64,000 nucleotides of DNA from Comamonas sp. SCN 65-56 (GTDB lineage: Bacteria > Pseudomonadota > Gammaproteobacteria > Burkholderiales > Burkholderiaceae_C). The stretch lies in NCBI RefSeq assembly GCF_001724135.1, contig NZ_MEDS01000010.1:1-64000 (forward strand). The letters are read 5' to 3'. Below, one piece after another: positions 1 to 11,167 of the stretch (positions are counted from its first letter, which is position 1; each line of letters starts with the position of its first letter). The notes under the pieces were generated by a model. It was not told the DNA's origin. It did not search any database and was given only the letters and a program-made list of their open reading frames with translations. The position numbers and the translations under genes are program-made.

Positions 1-1
1 G

Positions 2-1951
2 TATCCAGAAGAACTGCTCACCCAGGTGGCGGCGCTGCCGCCGCTGCCAGGCGTGTACCGCTACTTTGATGCGCAAGAGCAGCTTTTGTACGTGGGCAAA
101 GCGCGCAATCTCAAGCGTCGCGTCTCCAGCTACTTCACCAAGCAGCACGGCGGCACGCGCATCGGCCACATGGTGAGCAAGATCGTGCGGCTCGAAACGA
201 CGGTGGTGCGCTCCGAGGCCGAGGCGTTGCTGCTGGAAAACAACCTCATCAAGACGCAGCACCCCAAGTACAACATCCTCTTTCGGGACGACAAGAGCTA
301 TCCCTATCTCAAGATCAGTGGCGTCGCGGCCAGGGATGGCACGACGGATGATCCTTCGCAGCGCTTTCCGCGCATCTCGTACTACCGCGGCAGCGTGGAC
401 AAGAAGAACCGCTACTTCGGCCCTTACCCCAATGCCTGGGCGGTCAAGCAGACGATCGAGCTGATCCAGAAGGTGTTTCACCTGCGCACCTGCGAGGACA
501 CGGTGTTCGCGCACCGCACGCGTCCCTGTCTGCTGTATCAGATCAAGCGTTGCAGCGCGCCCTGCGTGGGCACCATCTCTCCCGAGGATTACGCCGAAGA
601 CGTGCGCGGCGCCGAGGCGCTCTTGCGTGGTGAAACCGATGAACTGCTCAAGAAGCTGGAGGCGCGCATGCTGGCGCACGCCGAAAAGCTGGAGTTCGAG
701 CAGGCCGCCGCAGTGCGCAACCAGATCACCGCGCTCTCGCGCGTGCTGCACCAGCAGGCGGTGGAGAGCGTGGGCGACAAGGACGTGGACATCCTGGCGG
801 TGCGCGTGCAGGGCGGGCGAGCCTGCGTGAACCTGGCGATGGTGCGCGGCGGGCGCCATCTGGGCGATCGGGCGTACTTCCCATCGCAGGTGCAAGAGGC
901 CAGCGGCGTCTACAGCGCCGAGGAGGCTGAGGATGCGGTGCGTGCCGAGCTGTCGGTGGACGTACAGTTGGCGGTGCAGGTGCTCGAAGCCTTCATCGCC
1001 CAGCATTACCTGGAGGTGGCGGTGCCGCCGGTGCTGATCACCAGCGAGGCGGTCGATCCCGCGCTGATCGAGGCGCTGACCGAGCAGAGCGGCGTGCGCG
1101 TGTCCATCGTGCACCAGCCGCGCGAGCAGCGGCGCGCCTGGCTGGAGATGGCGCAGGCGAACGCGAAGATTCAGCTCGCCCGCCTGCTGGCCGAGGAGGG
1201 CTCACAGCAGGCGCGCACGCACGCACTGGCCGAGGCGCTGGCGCTGGATGTGGAGAACCTGGACGAGCTGACCGCCGAATGCTTTGATATCTCGCATACC
1301 GCCGGGGAGCAGACGCAGGCCTCGTGCGTGGTGTTTCATCATCACAAGATGCAGCACGGGGCCTATCGGCGCTACAAGATCGAAGGCATCACGCCGGGCG
1401 ACGACTACGCCGCGATGCGCCAGGTGCTCGAGCGCCGCTATGCGCCTGTGGCGCAGGCGCAGCAGGAAGCGGGTGGTGCCGAGGTCACTCGTCGCGAGCT
1501 GCGCCTGCCCGATCTGGTGCTGATCGACGGCGGGCGTGGCCAGGTGGCGATGGCGCGCGAAGTGTTTGAAAAGCTGGGCCTGGATCTCTCACGCATTGTC
1601 GGCGTCGAGAAGGGCGAGGGCCGCAAGGTGGGGCTGGAAGAGCTGGTGTTTGCCGATGGCCGCGAAAAGGTTTATCTCGGACACGATTCGGCTGCGCTGA
1701 TGCTCGTCGCGCAGATTCGCGACGAGGCGCACCGCTTTGCGATCACCGGCATGCGGGCAGCGCGTGCGCGCGTGCGTACCGGAGGCAGCCGGTTGGAAGA
1801 CATTCCGGGGATAGGCCCGCGTCGGCGAGCGCGGCTGCTGCAGCGCTTTGGCGGTGTCAAGGGCGTGCAGGGTGCGAGCGTGCAGGATCTGATGACGGTC
1901 GAGGGTGTCTCGCACCAGCTCGCCGAGGCGATCTACCGCGCGCTGCGCTGA
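2..1951 (+). CDS. uvrC: UvrABC excinuclease subunit C (5' end outside window)
   Basis: UvrC makes the dual incisions around bulky DNA lesions once UvrAB has marked them. The reading frame is open from base 2 and already encodes the PGVYRYFD and [12 protein letters not shown] motifs of the N-terminal GIY-YIG nuclease within the first 35 codons. A UVR domain ([15 protein letters not shown]) lies about a third of the way in. The RNase H-like C-terminal nuclease follows ([11 protein letters not shown] and a Asp-His-rich stretch), and a helix-hairpin-helix pair ends the protein ([16 protein letters not shown]). A GTG at 26 could start translation, but the in-frame codons before it (YPEELLTQ) look like UvrC, so the true start is probably just upstream of the window. 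About 650 residues are visible, near full length for the family. Confidence 0.96.
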   Translation, partial: YPEELLTQVAALPPLPGVYRYFDAQEQLLYVGKARNLKRRVSSYFTKQHGGTRIGHMVSKIVRLETTVVRSEAEALLLENNLIKTQHPKYNILFRDDKSYPYLKISGVAARDGTTDDPSQRFPRISYYRGSVDKKNRYFGPYPNAWAVKQTIELIQKVFHLRTCEDTVFAHRTRPCLLYQIKRCSAPCVGTISPEDYAEDVRGAEALLRGETDELLKKLEARMLAHAEKLEFEQAAAVRNQITALSRVLHQQAVESVGDKDVDILAVRVQGGRACVNLAMVRGGRHLGDRAYFPSQVQEASGVYSAEEAEDAVRAELSVDVQLAVQVLEAFIAQHYLEVAVPPVLITSEAVDPALIEALTEQSGVRVSIVHQPREQRRAWLEMAQANAKIQLARLLAEEGSQQARTHALAEALALDVENLDELTAECFDISHTAGEQTQASCVVFHHHKMQHGAYRRYKIEGITPGDDYAAMRQVLERRYAPVAQAQQEAGGAEVTRRELRLPDLVLIDGGRGQVAMAREVFEKLGLDLSRIVGVEKGEGRKVGLEELVFADGREKVYLGHDSAALMLVAQIRDEAHRFAITGMRAARARVRTGGSRLEDIPGIGPRRRARLLQRFGGVKGVQGASVQDLMTVEGVSHQLAEAIYRALR

Positions 1952-1960
1952 ATGCTGCAG

Positions 1961-2077
1961 TCAGCAAATGGCGCACAGGCTTTGAAATATCCGCTGCTCA
2001 TGCGGTGTCAAGGTCTGATGGCAGCGCGTCATGAGGCGCCGGATCAGGCCGTTGATCTCGAAGTCGGAGAAGGGCAT
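1961..2077 (-). CDS. possible 38-aa small protein
   Basis: A short frame between uvrC and pdxH starts with ATG, with a GGGAG-type ribosome-binding site about 8 nt ahead. It reads MPFSDFEINGLIRRLMTRCH and continues to a C-terminal CAIC. The composition (Arg, Glu, Ile, Leu, few Ala/Gly/Pro runs) is more protein-like than the usual shadow frame in DNA this GC-rich. No family is recognised. It could be a real small protein, a fragment of a longer lost gene, or chance. Confidence 0.35.
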   Translation of the reverse strand: MPFSDFEINGLIRRLMTRCHQTLTPHEQRIFQSLCAIC

Positions 2078-2187
2078 GGGTGGTCTCCCGTGGCTATCCT
2101 GGTGTCGAGACAACGATACATCGCCCCACCGTTGGCTAAGCCCGAAAAAGCAGGGTGTTGGACGGCGGATTTTGTTCGCGCAAGCAC

Positions 2188-2841
2188 TCAAGGTGCGAGC
2201 CGGGCCCGATTCCACTGTCCCTGATCCAGTTGGTAGCGCAGCCGGTCGTGCAGACGGCTTTTCCGGCCCTGCCAGAATTCCCAACGATCCGGAACCAGGC
2301 GAATGCCGCCCCAGTGCGGTGGGCGCGGCGGTTGCAGCAGAAATTGCGCGCCGTAGCGTGCGGCGTTGGCCACCAGCACGCCGCGGCTGGCGATGACCTG
2401 GCTCTGCGGGCTGGCCCAGGCACCTATGCGTGAATCCAGCGGGCGGCTTTGGTAGTAGGCATCGCTTTCTTCCTTGCTTGCTTTGTGCACCTGACCTTCG
2501 ATGCGCACCACGCGCTCCAGCTCCACCCAGTGAAACTGCAGTGCGCCAAACGGGTTGCCGGCCAGCTCATGGCCCTTGCGGCTCTCATAGTTGGTGAAAA
2601 AGACGATGCCGCGCTCGTCGTAGCCTTTGAGCAGCACGATGCGCGTACTGGGGCGCAGGTTGCTGCCGACGCTTGCCAGGGTCATGGCGTTGGGCTCAGG
2701 CACTTGCGCGGCCAGGGCTTCCTTGAGCCATTGGTCAAATTGCGCCAGCGGATCGGCCTGCGAAGCTTCTTCGCTCAGTTCGGCGCGCTCGTAACTTTTG
2801 CGCAGGTATGCGATGGACTTTGACAGCGGGGATGTGCTCAT
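2188..2841 (-). CDS. pdxH: pyridoxamine 5'-phosphate oxidase
   Basis: PdxH is a cytosolic FMN enzyme that oxidises pyridoxine or pyridoxamine 5'-phosphate to pyridoxal 5'-phosphate, the last step of vitamin B6 synthesis and salvage. The 217-residue product has the family order: [11 protein letters not shown] near the start, then [21 protein letters not shown] and [19 protein letters not shown] (FMN and substrate binding), then [14 protein letters not shown], and the terminal WNRARLAP. The frame stays open upstream, but the ATG at 2841 gives the normal family length and overlaps the stop of the preceding gene by 4 nt (ATGA). It is therefore translationally coupled to the gamma-glutamylcyclotransferase gene. 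Confidence 0.96.
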   Translation of the reverse strand: MSTSPLSKSIAYLRKSYERAELSEEASQADPLAQFDQWLKEALAAQVPEPNAMTLASVGSNLRPSTRIVLLKGYDERGIVFFTNYESRKGHELAGNPFGALQFHWVELERVVRIEGQVHKASKEESDAYYQSRPLDSRIGAWASPQSQVIASRGVLVANAARYGAQFLLQPPRPPHWGGIRLVPDRWEFWQGRKSRLHDRLRYQLDQGQWNRARLAP

Positions 2842-3431
2842 GGGTCGATTTTGCCCGCTTGCGCTGCGTGCATGATGCGCGCAAGGGCGCGATCGCGGAT
2901 GCCCAGCCGCTGCAACTCCCGCAGTGTGGATTCGGCATAGTCGCGCGTGCTGCCATAGATGCCTTGCGCATGGGCAAAGATGCGCCGGTATTCGCCGTCG
3001 GTCAGCGCTGCAGTGAAGTACGGGCTGCGCCGGGACAGCGTGAACCCCAGCGCTCGCACGCTGCCCTGTGGTGTGCGGCACAGCAACCACCGCGGGTCAT
3101 AGACGGGCATGGGCATTTCGCGCTGCCACAGCGCTGGAAAGACGGACGGCACCAGGGTTGCCGGCACCCGAAAAACCATGCCCTGGCAACTACCGCCCGA
3201 GAGCAAGGCGAACACCAGGCCGGGGCATTCGGGCGTGCCGCGGTTGACGTGGCTCCACATCTGCAGCGCCCGATGCCAGCCGTGGACCGTGGCGCGCCGT
3301 TGTTCGCTGTAGGGCAGATCGGGGCGCCAGATGAGCGAGCCGTAGCCGAAAACCCAGAGATCGCCGTTTTGCGACCGCCATTCCTGCATCGTGCGTGCAA
3401 GCAACGCATCCGGCGCGTGACTCGTGTTCAT
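2838..3431 (-). CDS. gamma-glutamylcyclotransferase (ChaC-like)
   Basis: Proteins of this family act on gamma-glutamyl peptides, in the ChaC branch glutathione, releasing 5-oxoproline. The 197-residue product contains the signature substrate loop [15 protein letters not shown] near residue 30 and the conserved [13 protein letters not shown] segment, where the usual motif is GTPExPG. The C-terminal part ([20 protein letters not shown]) matches the family tail. It overlaps pdxH by 4 nt and is first of the pair; why a glutathione enzyme should be coupled to B6 synthesis is not clear from the sequence. Substrate specificity is inferred from the family. Confidence 0.88.
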   Translation of the reverse strand: MNTSHAPDALLARTMQEWRSQNGDLWVFGYGSLIWRPDLPYSEQRRATVHGWHRALQMWSHVNRGTPECPGLVFALLSGGSCQGMVFRVPATLVPSVFPALWQREMPMPVYDPRWLLCRTPQGSVRALGFTLSRRSPYFTAALTDGEYRRIFAHAQGIYGSTRDYAESTLRELQRLGIRDRALARIMHAAQAGKIDP

Positions 3432-3570
3432 GGCTCGGTATTGTTGCGCGTGGCAAGGTCAATGCCGGACGCCGCCGCAATGCAGCGCACTAAAATGCGG
3501 GCCATTGCCAAGGCCATCTGCGTTTGCCGCAGGTGGTCTCTTGTTTTGGACCTTCCTTCTTTGCATTGCC

Positions 3571-4047
3571 ATGGCTACCTTTCCCATCACCAAACGGGGC
3601 GCGGAAAAGCTCAAAACCGAATTGCAGCGGCTCAAGACCAAGGAGCGCCCTGCCGTCATCGCTGCGATTGCCGAGGCGCGTGCGCAGGGCGACTTGAGCG
3701 AAAACGCCGAATACGATGCGGCCAAAGACCATCAGGGCTTCATCGAGGGGCGTATCGCCGAGATCGAGGGCAAGCTCTCGGCGGCGCAGATCATCGACCC
3801 GGCAACCCTGGATGCGGAAGGGCGCGTGGTGTTCGGCGCCACGGTGGACCTGGAGGACGTGGACACGGGCGATGCGGTGACCTACCAGATCGTGGGCGAG
3901 GATGAGGCGGATCTCAAGCACGGTCTGATCAACATCGGCAGCCCGATCGCACGCGCGCTGATTGGCAAGGAGGTGGGTGATACCGCCGACGTGCAGGCGC
4001 CGGGCGGCGTGCGCTCCTGGGAAGTGATGGCGGTGCGCTACCTCTGA
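3571..4047 (+). CDS. greA: transcription elongation factor GreA
   Basis: GreA enters the secondary channel of RNA polymerase and stimulates cleavage of backtracked transcripts. The 158-residue product has the N-terminal coiled coil ([19 protein letters not shown]), the catalytic-loop region [14 protein letters not shown] with the conserved acidic residues, and a C-terminal FKBP-like domain ([15 protein letters not shown]). The frame is open upstream to 3424, but the ATG at 3571 gives the standard [14 protein letters not shown] start. DUF4149 follows 8 nt downstream. Confidence 0.96.
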   Translation: MATFPITKRGAEKLKTELQRLKTKERPAVIAAIAEARAQGDLSENAEYDAAKDHQGFIEGRIAEIEGKLSAAQIIDPATLDAEGRVVFGATVDLEDVDTGDAVTYQIVGEDEADLKHGLINIGSPIARALIGKEVGDTADVQAPGGVRSWEVMAVRYL

Positions 4048-4055
4048 AGCCGACC

Positions 4056-4496
4056 ATGCACGCACGCATGCCGATCTTTCTCGCCGCGTTGTGGTGGAGC
4101 AGCCTGTCGGTCATCGGCTTCGTTGCGGTGCCGCTGGTGTTCATGCGCATACCGCAGCGCATGTTGGCGGGCTATATGGCAGCAGGCCTGTTCGAGGCGC
4201 AAGCTTATATTTCAATAGCTTGTTGCGCGCTTCTGCTGGTGATTTCAAGGAAAAAACATTCTCAATCCATTGAAACATGGGCGCAAAGCGCTCTTGTTTT
4301 CGTGATTCTCGGCATGTTGCTGGCGCTGGTGCTGCAGTTTGGCGTAGCGCCACGCGTCATTGCCTACCATGGCATACGCCTGTGGCACAACCTGGCAACC
4401 GGCTTGTACATCGGGCAGTGGCTGTGCGCGTTCGCGGTACTGTGGATGGTGACGCGGCGCGATGAAAGCTCAGACCATGCCGTCACCGATCGTTGA
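4056..4496 (+). CDS. DUF4149 membrane protein
   Basis: A 146-residue integral membrane protein with about four hydrophobic segments: FLAALWWSSLSVIGFVAVP, a second around AYISIACCALLLVI, a third around ALVFVILGMLLALVLQFG, and a fourth near LYIGQWLCAFAVLW. Size and the early WWSSL motif fit DUF4149, whose function is unknown. It sits 8 nt after greA and overlaps the Kdo hydroxylase gene, so the three are probably cotranscribed. The middle loop (SRKKHSQSIE) is Lys/Ser-rich, lower in GC than the rest, and resembles a dispersed repeat reported separately. Confidence 0.8.
   Translation: MHARMPIFLAALWWSSLSVIGFVAVPLVFMRIPQRMLAGYMAAGLFEAQAYISIACCALLLVISRKKHSQSIETWAQSALVFVILGMLLALVLQFGVAPRVIAYHGIRLWHNLATGLYIGQWLCAFAVLWMVTRRDESSDHAVTDR
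4207..4257 (+). repeat. in-gene copy of dispersed ~50 bp repeat (weak)
   Basis: An AT-rich patch inside the DUF4149 gene (atttcaatagcttgttgcgc, ending gatttcaagg) resembles the consensus tttgatagctg...gcgctagagg...attt seen at 39987. The match is partial. Confidence 0.4.
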
Positions 4497-5373
4497 GTTG
4501 GAGCGGGCGAGCTGGGATGCAGACACCCCAGCCGACCCGCAGTGGACTGCTGCGGTCGAATCCGGCAAGGTGTTGCTGTTCCCGCGCCTGGCGTTTGCGC
4601 TGTTGCCGGAAGAACGCGCGCTGCTGCGCGAGGACATGCTTTCGCCCAAGGCGCGCAATGTCAGCCTGCGCTCGGACGGCGTGCTCAAGGGAGCGAGTGG
4701 AACGGCGCTGGAGCAGGCGCGGCTCGCAACCATGATTGCCCGCTTTCGCGCTCAGGCGCTGTCACTGGTGGATAGTCTGTTTCCCGCCTACCGCGGCGCG
4801 TTGTCGACCGCGCCCACCAGCTTTCGGCCGCGTCGCGTGGAGACGCGCACGCAGTCGGTGCGGGCGGATGACCGGCGCATGCATGTCGATGCCTTTCCGT
4901 CGCGCCCCAATTACGGCGAGCGCATCCTCAGGGTGTTTGCCAATATCAATCCCGATGGCGTGCCGCGCGTCTGGCGCGTCGGTGGTGATTTCGAGTCGGT
5001 GGCGCGCCAGTTTCTGCCTCGTGCCAAGCGGTATTCGCTGTGGCAGGCAAAGGCGCTGCAGGCCTTGCATGTGACCAAATCCCTGCGCAGCGAGTACGAC
5101 CACCTGATGCTGCAGTTGCACGATCGCATGAAATTCGACGAGCAGTGGCAGCAGCAGGGCCGGCAATGGCGCGTGCCATTTCCTGCGGGCAGCTGCTGGG
5201 TGTGTTATTCCGACCAGGCGGTGCACGCGGTGATGGAAGGTCAATACATGATGGAGCAGACGCTCTATCTGCCACCCGGACGGGAAGCGGACCCGGCGGC
5301 CAGCCCGCTGGGCATTCTGACGCGCCTGATGGGGCGACCGCTGGTGGGCGCGGGCGCCGGCGTCGGGCGCTGA
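4462..5373 (+). CDS. kdoO: Kdo hydroxylase (Fe(II)/2-oxoglutarate dioxygenase)
   Basis: KdoO hydroxylates carbon 3 of the Kdo sugar in the lipopolysaccharide inner core, giving Ko, a modification known from Burkholderia and Yersinia. The roughly 300-residue product has the HxD pair in RRMHVDAFPSRPNYG, a distal His in SDQAVHAVMEGQYMMEQT, and the family phrases LRVFANINPDGVPRVWRVG and GSCWVCYSD. A C-terminal tail (READPAASPLGILTRLMGR) also fits the family. Translation may start at ATG 4462 or ATG 4477; both overlap the end of DUF4149 and neither has an obvious ribosome-binding site. The nearby heptosyltransferase gene supports a role in core LPS assembly. Assignment is by family resemblance. 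Confidence 0.85.
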   Translation: MKAQTMPSPIVELERASWDADTPADPQWTAAVESGKVLLFPRLAFALLPEERALLREDMLSPKARNVSLRSDGVLKGASGTALEQARLATMIARFRAQALSLVDSLFPAYRGALSTAPTSFRPRRVETRTQSVRADDRRMHVDAFPSRPNYGERILRVFANINPDGVPRVWRVGGDFESVARQFLPRAKRYSLWQAKALQALHVTKSLRSEYDHLMLQLHDRMKFDEQWQQQGRQWRVPFPAGSCWVCYSDQAVHAVMEGQYMMEQTLYLPPGREADPAASPLGILTRLMGRPLVGAGAGVGR

Positions 5374-5413
5374 TGGCAGGGCGCGCAGGTTTCATCAGGG
5401 TTGCCTGAAACGG

Positions 5414-6376
5414 TCAGGCCGCGGTGGTTTGCAAGCGCGCCAGTGCCGCCATGACATCGGCGCGTGTCGGAATCTGGCGTTTGCCGCCCAGGCTGATGAC
5501 CGGCCCCGAGCCGGTCACGCCCGCCAGGCCAGGCTCGTAATCGCAGTAAATGCCCAGCGTTGGCCTGCCGAGTGCCGCCGCGATGTGGGTCAGGCCGGTG
5601 TCGAGCCCGACCACCGTCTGCGCCTGCGCCATCAGTTGCATGGCCTGCTCGACACTCAGGAAAGGCGGCACCACCGCGCAGCTCGCCTGCACGATGCGCT
5701 GCGCGCGTTCGTGTTCGGCGGGGCTGCCCCACAGCACGACCACCTGTTGGCCGAGGGATTTCAGGTGGCGCGCGAGGGCGGTCCAGTCGGCTTCGGGCCA
5801 AAGCTTTTCGGGCCGACTGGCGCAGGGCACGAGCACGCTGAACGGTTGCCGGCCTTCGGGCAGCCAGGTGGCCGCGCCCGGCTGCAGCCCGAAATCCGGT
5901 GGCGTTGCAGGTAGCGCGTAGTCCAGCAGTTGAGCCACCATGGTGCGGCAGCGGTGCACGGCGTGGGCGCTCCAGGGTGCGTTGGCCTTGCGCTGGTAGA
6001 GCAGCGACACCATGGGTTCGCGCGCGCTGCTCCAGTTCCAGCCGCCGCGCGGTCCGTGGGCCAGGCAGGCGAACAGAGCGCTCTTGATGAGGCCTTGCAT
6101 GTCGATTACGAGGTCGTACGGTTGCAGCGTCAGTTGCGCTTTGAAGTCGCGCAGTGCAGTCATCGAATCGGCGCTCAGCAGGCGCTTGCGCCACTTGCGC
6201 CACTGCAGGGGGATGACGCGCGCCACCGCCGGATGGTGCGCGGGGATGCTGGCAAAGCTTTGCTCGACCAGCCAGTCGATGCGGATGCCGGGCATGGCGC
6301 GCGCCATGTCGCTTGCCGCCGGCAGCGCGTGCACTATGTCGCCCATCGAACTGGTCTTGACGATGAGAACACGCAT
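5414..6376 (-). CDS. waaC: lipopolysaccharide heptosyltransferase I
   Basis: WaaC transfers the first L,D-heptose onto Kdo2-lipid A at the cytoplasmic face of the inner membrane. The 320-residue product begins MRVLIVKTSSMGDIVHALPA, typical of glycosyltransferase family 9. It carries YDLVIDMQGLIKSAL, a nucleotide-sugar region (SRPEKLWPEADWTALARHL) and the C-terminal GLDTGLTHIAAALGRPTLGIY motif. Length matches WaaC. Its start codon overlaps the stop of the DUF4254 gene by one base (TGATG). The gene faces kdoO, whose product modifies the Kdo to which WaaC attaches heptose. Confidence 0.93.
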   Translation of the reverse strand: MRVLIVKTSSMGDIVHALPAASDMARAMPGIRIDWLVEQSFASIPAHHPAVARVIPLQWRKWRKRLLSADSMTALRDFKAQLTLQPYDLVIDMQGLIKSALFACLAHGPRGGWNWSSAREPMVSLLYQRKANAPWSAHAVHRCRTMVAQLLDYALPATPPDFGLQPGAATWLPEGRQPFSVLVPCASRPEKLWPEADWTALARHLKSLGQQVVVLWGSPAEHERAQRIVQASCAVVPPFLSVEQAMQLMAQAQTVVGLDTGLTHIAAALGRPTLGIYCDYEPGLAGVTGSGPVISLGGKRQIPTRADVMAALARLQTTAA

Positions 6377-7047
6377 CAGTTCGCGGCCCGGGTGCGCTCC
6401 GCCACGAGCGCAGGGTTCATGCGCGCGTCGTTGTACATCTTGAACTGGCGATAGACCTTGAAATAGGCGCGTCCGGCGCGCGCATCGGCCATCAACGCAT
6501 CAAAGCACGCGCCCAAATCGGTGCGCTGCTCGGTCAGGCGCGCCAGCCGGGTGGTGCAACTGGCGCGGTGCGCGTCGTCCACATCGGTGCGCAGCGTCTG
6601 CGCGTGCATCGCGTGGATCTTGAGCGCCATGATGGACATGCGGTCGATGATGCTGCCGGCGGTTTCGCTGTTGAGCCGGGCGCCTGCAGGGGGATGGCTG
6701 GTGGGCGCGTCGCTGCGCGCGGCCTGCGCGGTGATCCAGCCCAGGCCGGTCAGCAGGATTTCATCCATGCGCTCGATCGCGTCGTTGCGGGCCTGATTGA
6801 AGCCGTCGATGGCGCGTTTGTTGCGGGCGATCTCGCTGTCGCTTACTTGCGTGCGGCGCGCCAGGTCTTCCTCGGCCCACAGGCTGCTGTTGAAGTGGTG
6901 GTTGGCGCACAGCCAGTAGCGCAGTGGATCATTGGAAAGCAGCGCTTCGGATGGGTGAGCGGCGGGCAGGCTGGGGTTGGCGCGCAGGGCATCGTCGTGC
7001 AATTGGGCGATGGTCTGGCCGACCAGCGTGGGGGTGGCAATGGGCAT
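6376..7047 (-). CDS. DUF4254 protein
   Basis: A 223-residue soluble protein without signal peptide or membrane segments. It has the DUF4254 pattern: LRYWLCANHHFNSSLWAEEDLARR near residue 50, RNKRAIDGFNQARNDAIERMD, then TAGSIIDRMSIMALKIHAM. It is mostly predicted helix. Members of this family often lie in LPS or capsule loci; here the gene is directly coupled to waaC (TGATG), which suggests a part in LPS core biosynthesis. Biochemical activity is unknown. Confidence 0.85.
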   Translation of the reverse strand: MPIATPTLVGQTIAQLHDDALRANPSLPAAHPSEALLSNDPLRYWLCANHHFNSSLWAEEDLARRTQVSDSEIARNKRAIDGFNQARNDAIERMDEILLTGLGWITAQAARSDAPTSHPPAGARLNSETAGSIIDRMSIMALKIHAMHAQTLRTDVDDAHRASCTTRLARLTEQRTDLGACFDALMADARAGRAYFKVYRQFKMYNDARMNPALVAERTRAAN

Positions 7048-7067
7048 GCAGGTCTGCTCTCGGCTTC

Positions 7068-7541
7068 TCAGTGGCCGCTTTGGCGCTTTTTCACGGATGT
7101 TTGCCTGGGCTTGGCGCGCTTGATCTGCCCACCGGCCGTCAGGCGCTGGTTGCCCAGCACCTTGAGCTGTTTGATCTCGGGGCGCTGACCCGGGCGACCG
7201 AACTTGAGCACCTTCACCTCTTTCGGGCCGGGCATGCGGTCTTCGTCGGTGGCTTTGTGCTTCTCCGGGATCGGGCGCCAGAGCACCAGCAGCTTGCCAA
7301 TATGCTGAACGGGTGCCGCCGCGAGTTCTTCGGCCACGCGCAAATACATCGCCTCGCGCTCGCTGCGCTCGTCATTGAACACCCGCACCTTGATCAGACC
7401 GTGGGCATTCAGCGCTGCGTCGATCTCCTTGAGCACCGCAGGCGTGAGCCCGTCGGTGCCGATGTGCACGACCGGGTCGAGGTGGTGGGCGTCGGCGCGG
7501 TGGGCGCGCCGCTCGGCAGCGGTCAGAATGATTTGGGCCAT
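7068..7541 (-). CDS. yhbY: YhbY-family RNA-binding protein
   Basis: YhbY carries a CRS1-YhbY (CRM) RNA-binding fold and is linked to assembly of the 50S ribosomal subunit. The 157-residue product starts [20 protein letters not shown] and has [38 protein letters not shown] and [12 protein letters not shown] in the order expected for the roughly 95-residue domain. A basic tail of about 50 residues follows ([14 protein letters not shown]...[11 protein letters not shown]), longer than in E. coli YhbY. It is divergent from rlmE with only 20 bp between start codons, another ribosome-assembly gene. Confidence 0.92.
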   Translation of the reverse strand: MAQIILTAAERRAHRADAHHLDPVVHIGTDGLTPAVLKEIDAALNAHGLIKVRVFNDERSEREAMYLRVAEELAAAPVQHIGKLLVLWRPIPEKHKATDEDRMPGPKEVKVLKFGRPGQRPEIKQLKVLGNQRLTAGGQIKRAKPRQTSVKKRQSGH

Positions 7542-7561
7542 GGCCGTATTATCCCAGCGCT

Positions 7562-8215
7562 ATGAAGATCCAGACCAAGAGCAAAAAAGTCAACAAGGCG
7601 TGGATGCACCAGCAGGCCAACGATCCGTGGGTCAGGCTCGCGCACAAGGAAGGCTACCGAGCGCGCGCGGCCTACAAGCTCAAGGAAATCGACGAGCGCC
7701 TGCATCTCTTGCGGCCGGGACAGGTGATCGTCGATCTGGGCAGCACCCCGGGCGCCTGGAGCCAGTACGCGCGTCGCAGACTGGCGCCGCAGGGTGCTGC
7801 CGCCGGTGCGCTGGACGGCACGCTGGTGGCGCTGGACCTGCTGGAGATGGAGCCCATCGAAGGCGTGACCTTTTTGCAGGGCGATTTTCGCGAGGACGCG
7901 GTGCTGGCGCGTTTGCGCGAGGCGGTCGCGGGCCACCCCGTCGACGTGGTGATTTCCGACATGGCGCCCAATCTCTCCGGCGTGGCCGCAGTGGATGGCG
8001 CACGGGTCTCGCACTTGGTCGAGCTCGCGGTGGATTTCGCGGCGCAGCACCTGCACCGCGACGGTGCGCTGGTGGCCAAGGTGTTTCACGGCAGCGGCTA
8101 CGCCCAGCTGGTGGAGCTGTTTCGCCAGCACTTTCGGGCGGTCAAGGTGATCAAGCCCAAGGCCTCACGCGACCAGTCGGCCGAAACCTATCTGGTGGGA
8201 CTGGGCTTGCGCTGA
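7562..8215 (+). CDS. rlmE: 23S rRNA 2'-O-ribose methyltransferase RlmE
   Basis: RlmE (RrmJ/FtsJ) methylates the 2'-O of U2552 in 23S rRNA late in 50S assembly. The 217-residue product shows [18 protein letters not shown] with the first catalytic Lys, the SAM-binding [16 protein letters not shown] loop, [15 protein letters not shown] with the catalytic Asp, [11 protein letters not shown] with the second catalytic Lys, and [18 protein letters not shown] at the end. The gene precedes ftsH, the same order as in E. coli (rrmJ-ftsH). Confidence 0.96.
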   Translation: MKIQTKSKKVNKAWMHQQANDPWVRLAHKEGYRARAAYKLKEIDERLHLLRPGQVIVDLGSTPGAWSQYARRRLAPQGAAAGALDGTLVALDLLEMEPIEGVTFLQGDFREDAVLARLREAVAGHPVDVVISDMAPNLSGVAAVDGARVSHLVELAVDFAAQHLHRDGALVAKVFHGSGYAQLVELFRQHFRAVKVIKPKASRDQSAETYLVGLGLR

Positions 8216-8342
8216 GCCCTGAATGGGCGCAGCACCCACAGGGGAACGGGCGTGCTGCAGGGGTTGAAACGCCTACAATGACCCCCAATTGCCTCTTGCT
8301 TTTGCTTTGGGCGGCAAGGTGCCGTCGTTTCTGGAGTTGCGC

Positions 8343-10259
<1,917 letters not shown>

Positions 10260-10276
10260 GCGTCACACTTGTCTCC

Positions 10277-10300
10277 ATTGAGCGCCGCGCGGCGCTCAAT
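10277..10300. terminator. perfect 24-nt palindrome between ftsH and folP
   Basis: A 12-bp perfect inverted repeat (attgagcgccgc and its complement with no spacer) lies 17 nt after the ftsH stop. In RNA it would form a GC-rich hairpin, but the following bases (tgctttctc) are only moderately T-rich. It may attenuate transcription between ftsH and folP or protect the 3' end of the ftsH message. Confidence 0.5.
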
Positions 10301-10309
10301 TGCTTTCTC

Positions 10310-11167
10310 ATGTACTGGCAGACCACGCGCTTTGCAATCGACCTGTCGCGCCCGCGCGTGATGGGCATCGTCAACGTCACGCCGGATTCCTTTTCCGACG
10401 GCGGCGACCACGCCTCGGCCGGGGCCGCCATCGCACACTGCGAGCGGCTGGTGAAGGAAGGCGCCGACATTCTGGATATCGGTGCCGAATCCACCCGCCC
10501 CGGCAGCCCGCCGTTGCCGCTGCACGACGAGCTGGAGCGGCTGCTGCCCGTGGTACGGACGGCGCTGACGCTGGGAGTGCCCGTATCGGTGGATACCTAC
10601 AAACCCCGGGTGATGCAACAGGTGCTGGATCTGGGTGCGGACATCATCAACGACATCTGGGCGCTGCGTCAGCCGGGAGCGGCAGAACTGGTTGCGCGCC
10701 ATCGCAATTGCGGCATCTGCCTGATGCATATGCACCGCGAGCCACAGACCATGCAAAGTGCACCCATGCAGGGCAGTCCGATCCCGCAAGTACTATCGTT
10801 TTTGGAGCTTGCAGCGCGCTCCATGATTGCGCTGGGGGTCGAAAAAGCTCGTATCGTGATCGACCCCGGCATAGGCTTTGGCAAGACCGTGGAGCAGAAT
10901 TTTGCGCTCCTGGCGCGCCAGCGGGACCTGCTTGCATTGGGCTATCCTGTGCTGGCAGGCTGGTCGCACAAATCGTCGCTTGGCGCAGTGACAGGGTTGC
11001 CGGTGCGCGAGCGTGTGGCGGTCAGTGCCGTGGCTGCGGTCCTCGCGGTCCAGGGCGGCGCTGGCATCGTGCGCGTGCACGATGTCGCCGAGACGGTGGC
11101 GGCACTCGCCGTCTGGCGGGCGGTGCAGGCAGGGCGGGGTCAGCCAACGCAGGAGACAGACCAGTGA
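10310..11167 (+). CDS. folP: dihydropteroate synthase
   Basis: FolP condenses p-aminobenzoate with 6-hydroxymethyl-7,8-dihydropterin pyrophosphate in folate synthesis; it is the sulfonamide target. The 285-residue TIM barrel shows [87 protein letters not shown], and [16 protein letters not shown]. The ATG at 10310 is the first plausible start after the palindrome. It overlaps glmM by 4 nt (GTGA). The [20 protein letters not shown] stretch is encoded by bases that resemble a dispersed repeat. Confidence 0.95.
   Translation: MYWQTTRFAIDLSRPRVMGIVNVTPDSFSDGGDHASAGAAIAHCERLVKEGADILDIGAESTRPGSPPLPLHDELERLLPVVRTALTLGVPVSVDTYKPRVMQQVLDLGADIINDIWALRQPGAAELVARHRNCGICLMHMHREPQTMQSAPMQGSPIPQVLSFLELAARSMIALGVEKARIVIDPGIGFGKTVEQNFALLARQRDLLALGYPVLAGWSHKSSLGAVTGLPVRERVAVSAVAAVLAVQGGAGIVRVHDVAETVAALAVWRAVQAGRGQPTQETDQ
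10791..10848 (+). repeat. in-gene copy of dispersed ~50 bp repeat (weak)
   Basis: Within folP the bases tttttggagcttgcagcgc followed by gcgctgggggtcgaaaaag resemble the two arms of the dispersed repeat at 39987. The encoded residues align with FolP without a gap, so if this is a copy it overwrote coding sequence rather than lengthening it. Confidence 0.35.

Noticed and set aside
3432-3570. Promoter of greA with TAAAAT at 3491 as -10 box
   Set aside because: No acceptable -35 hexamer at 16-18 bp; the site stays unproven.
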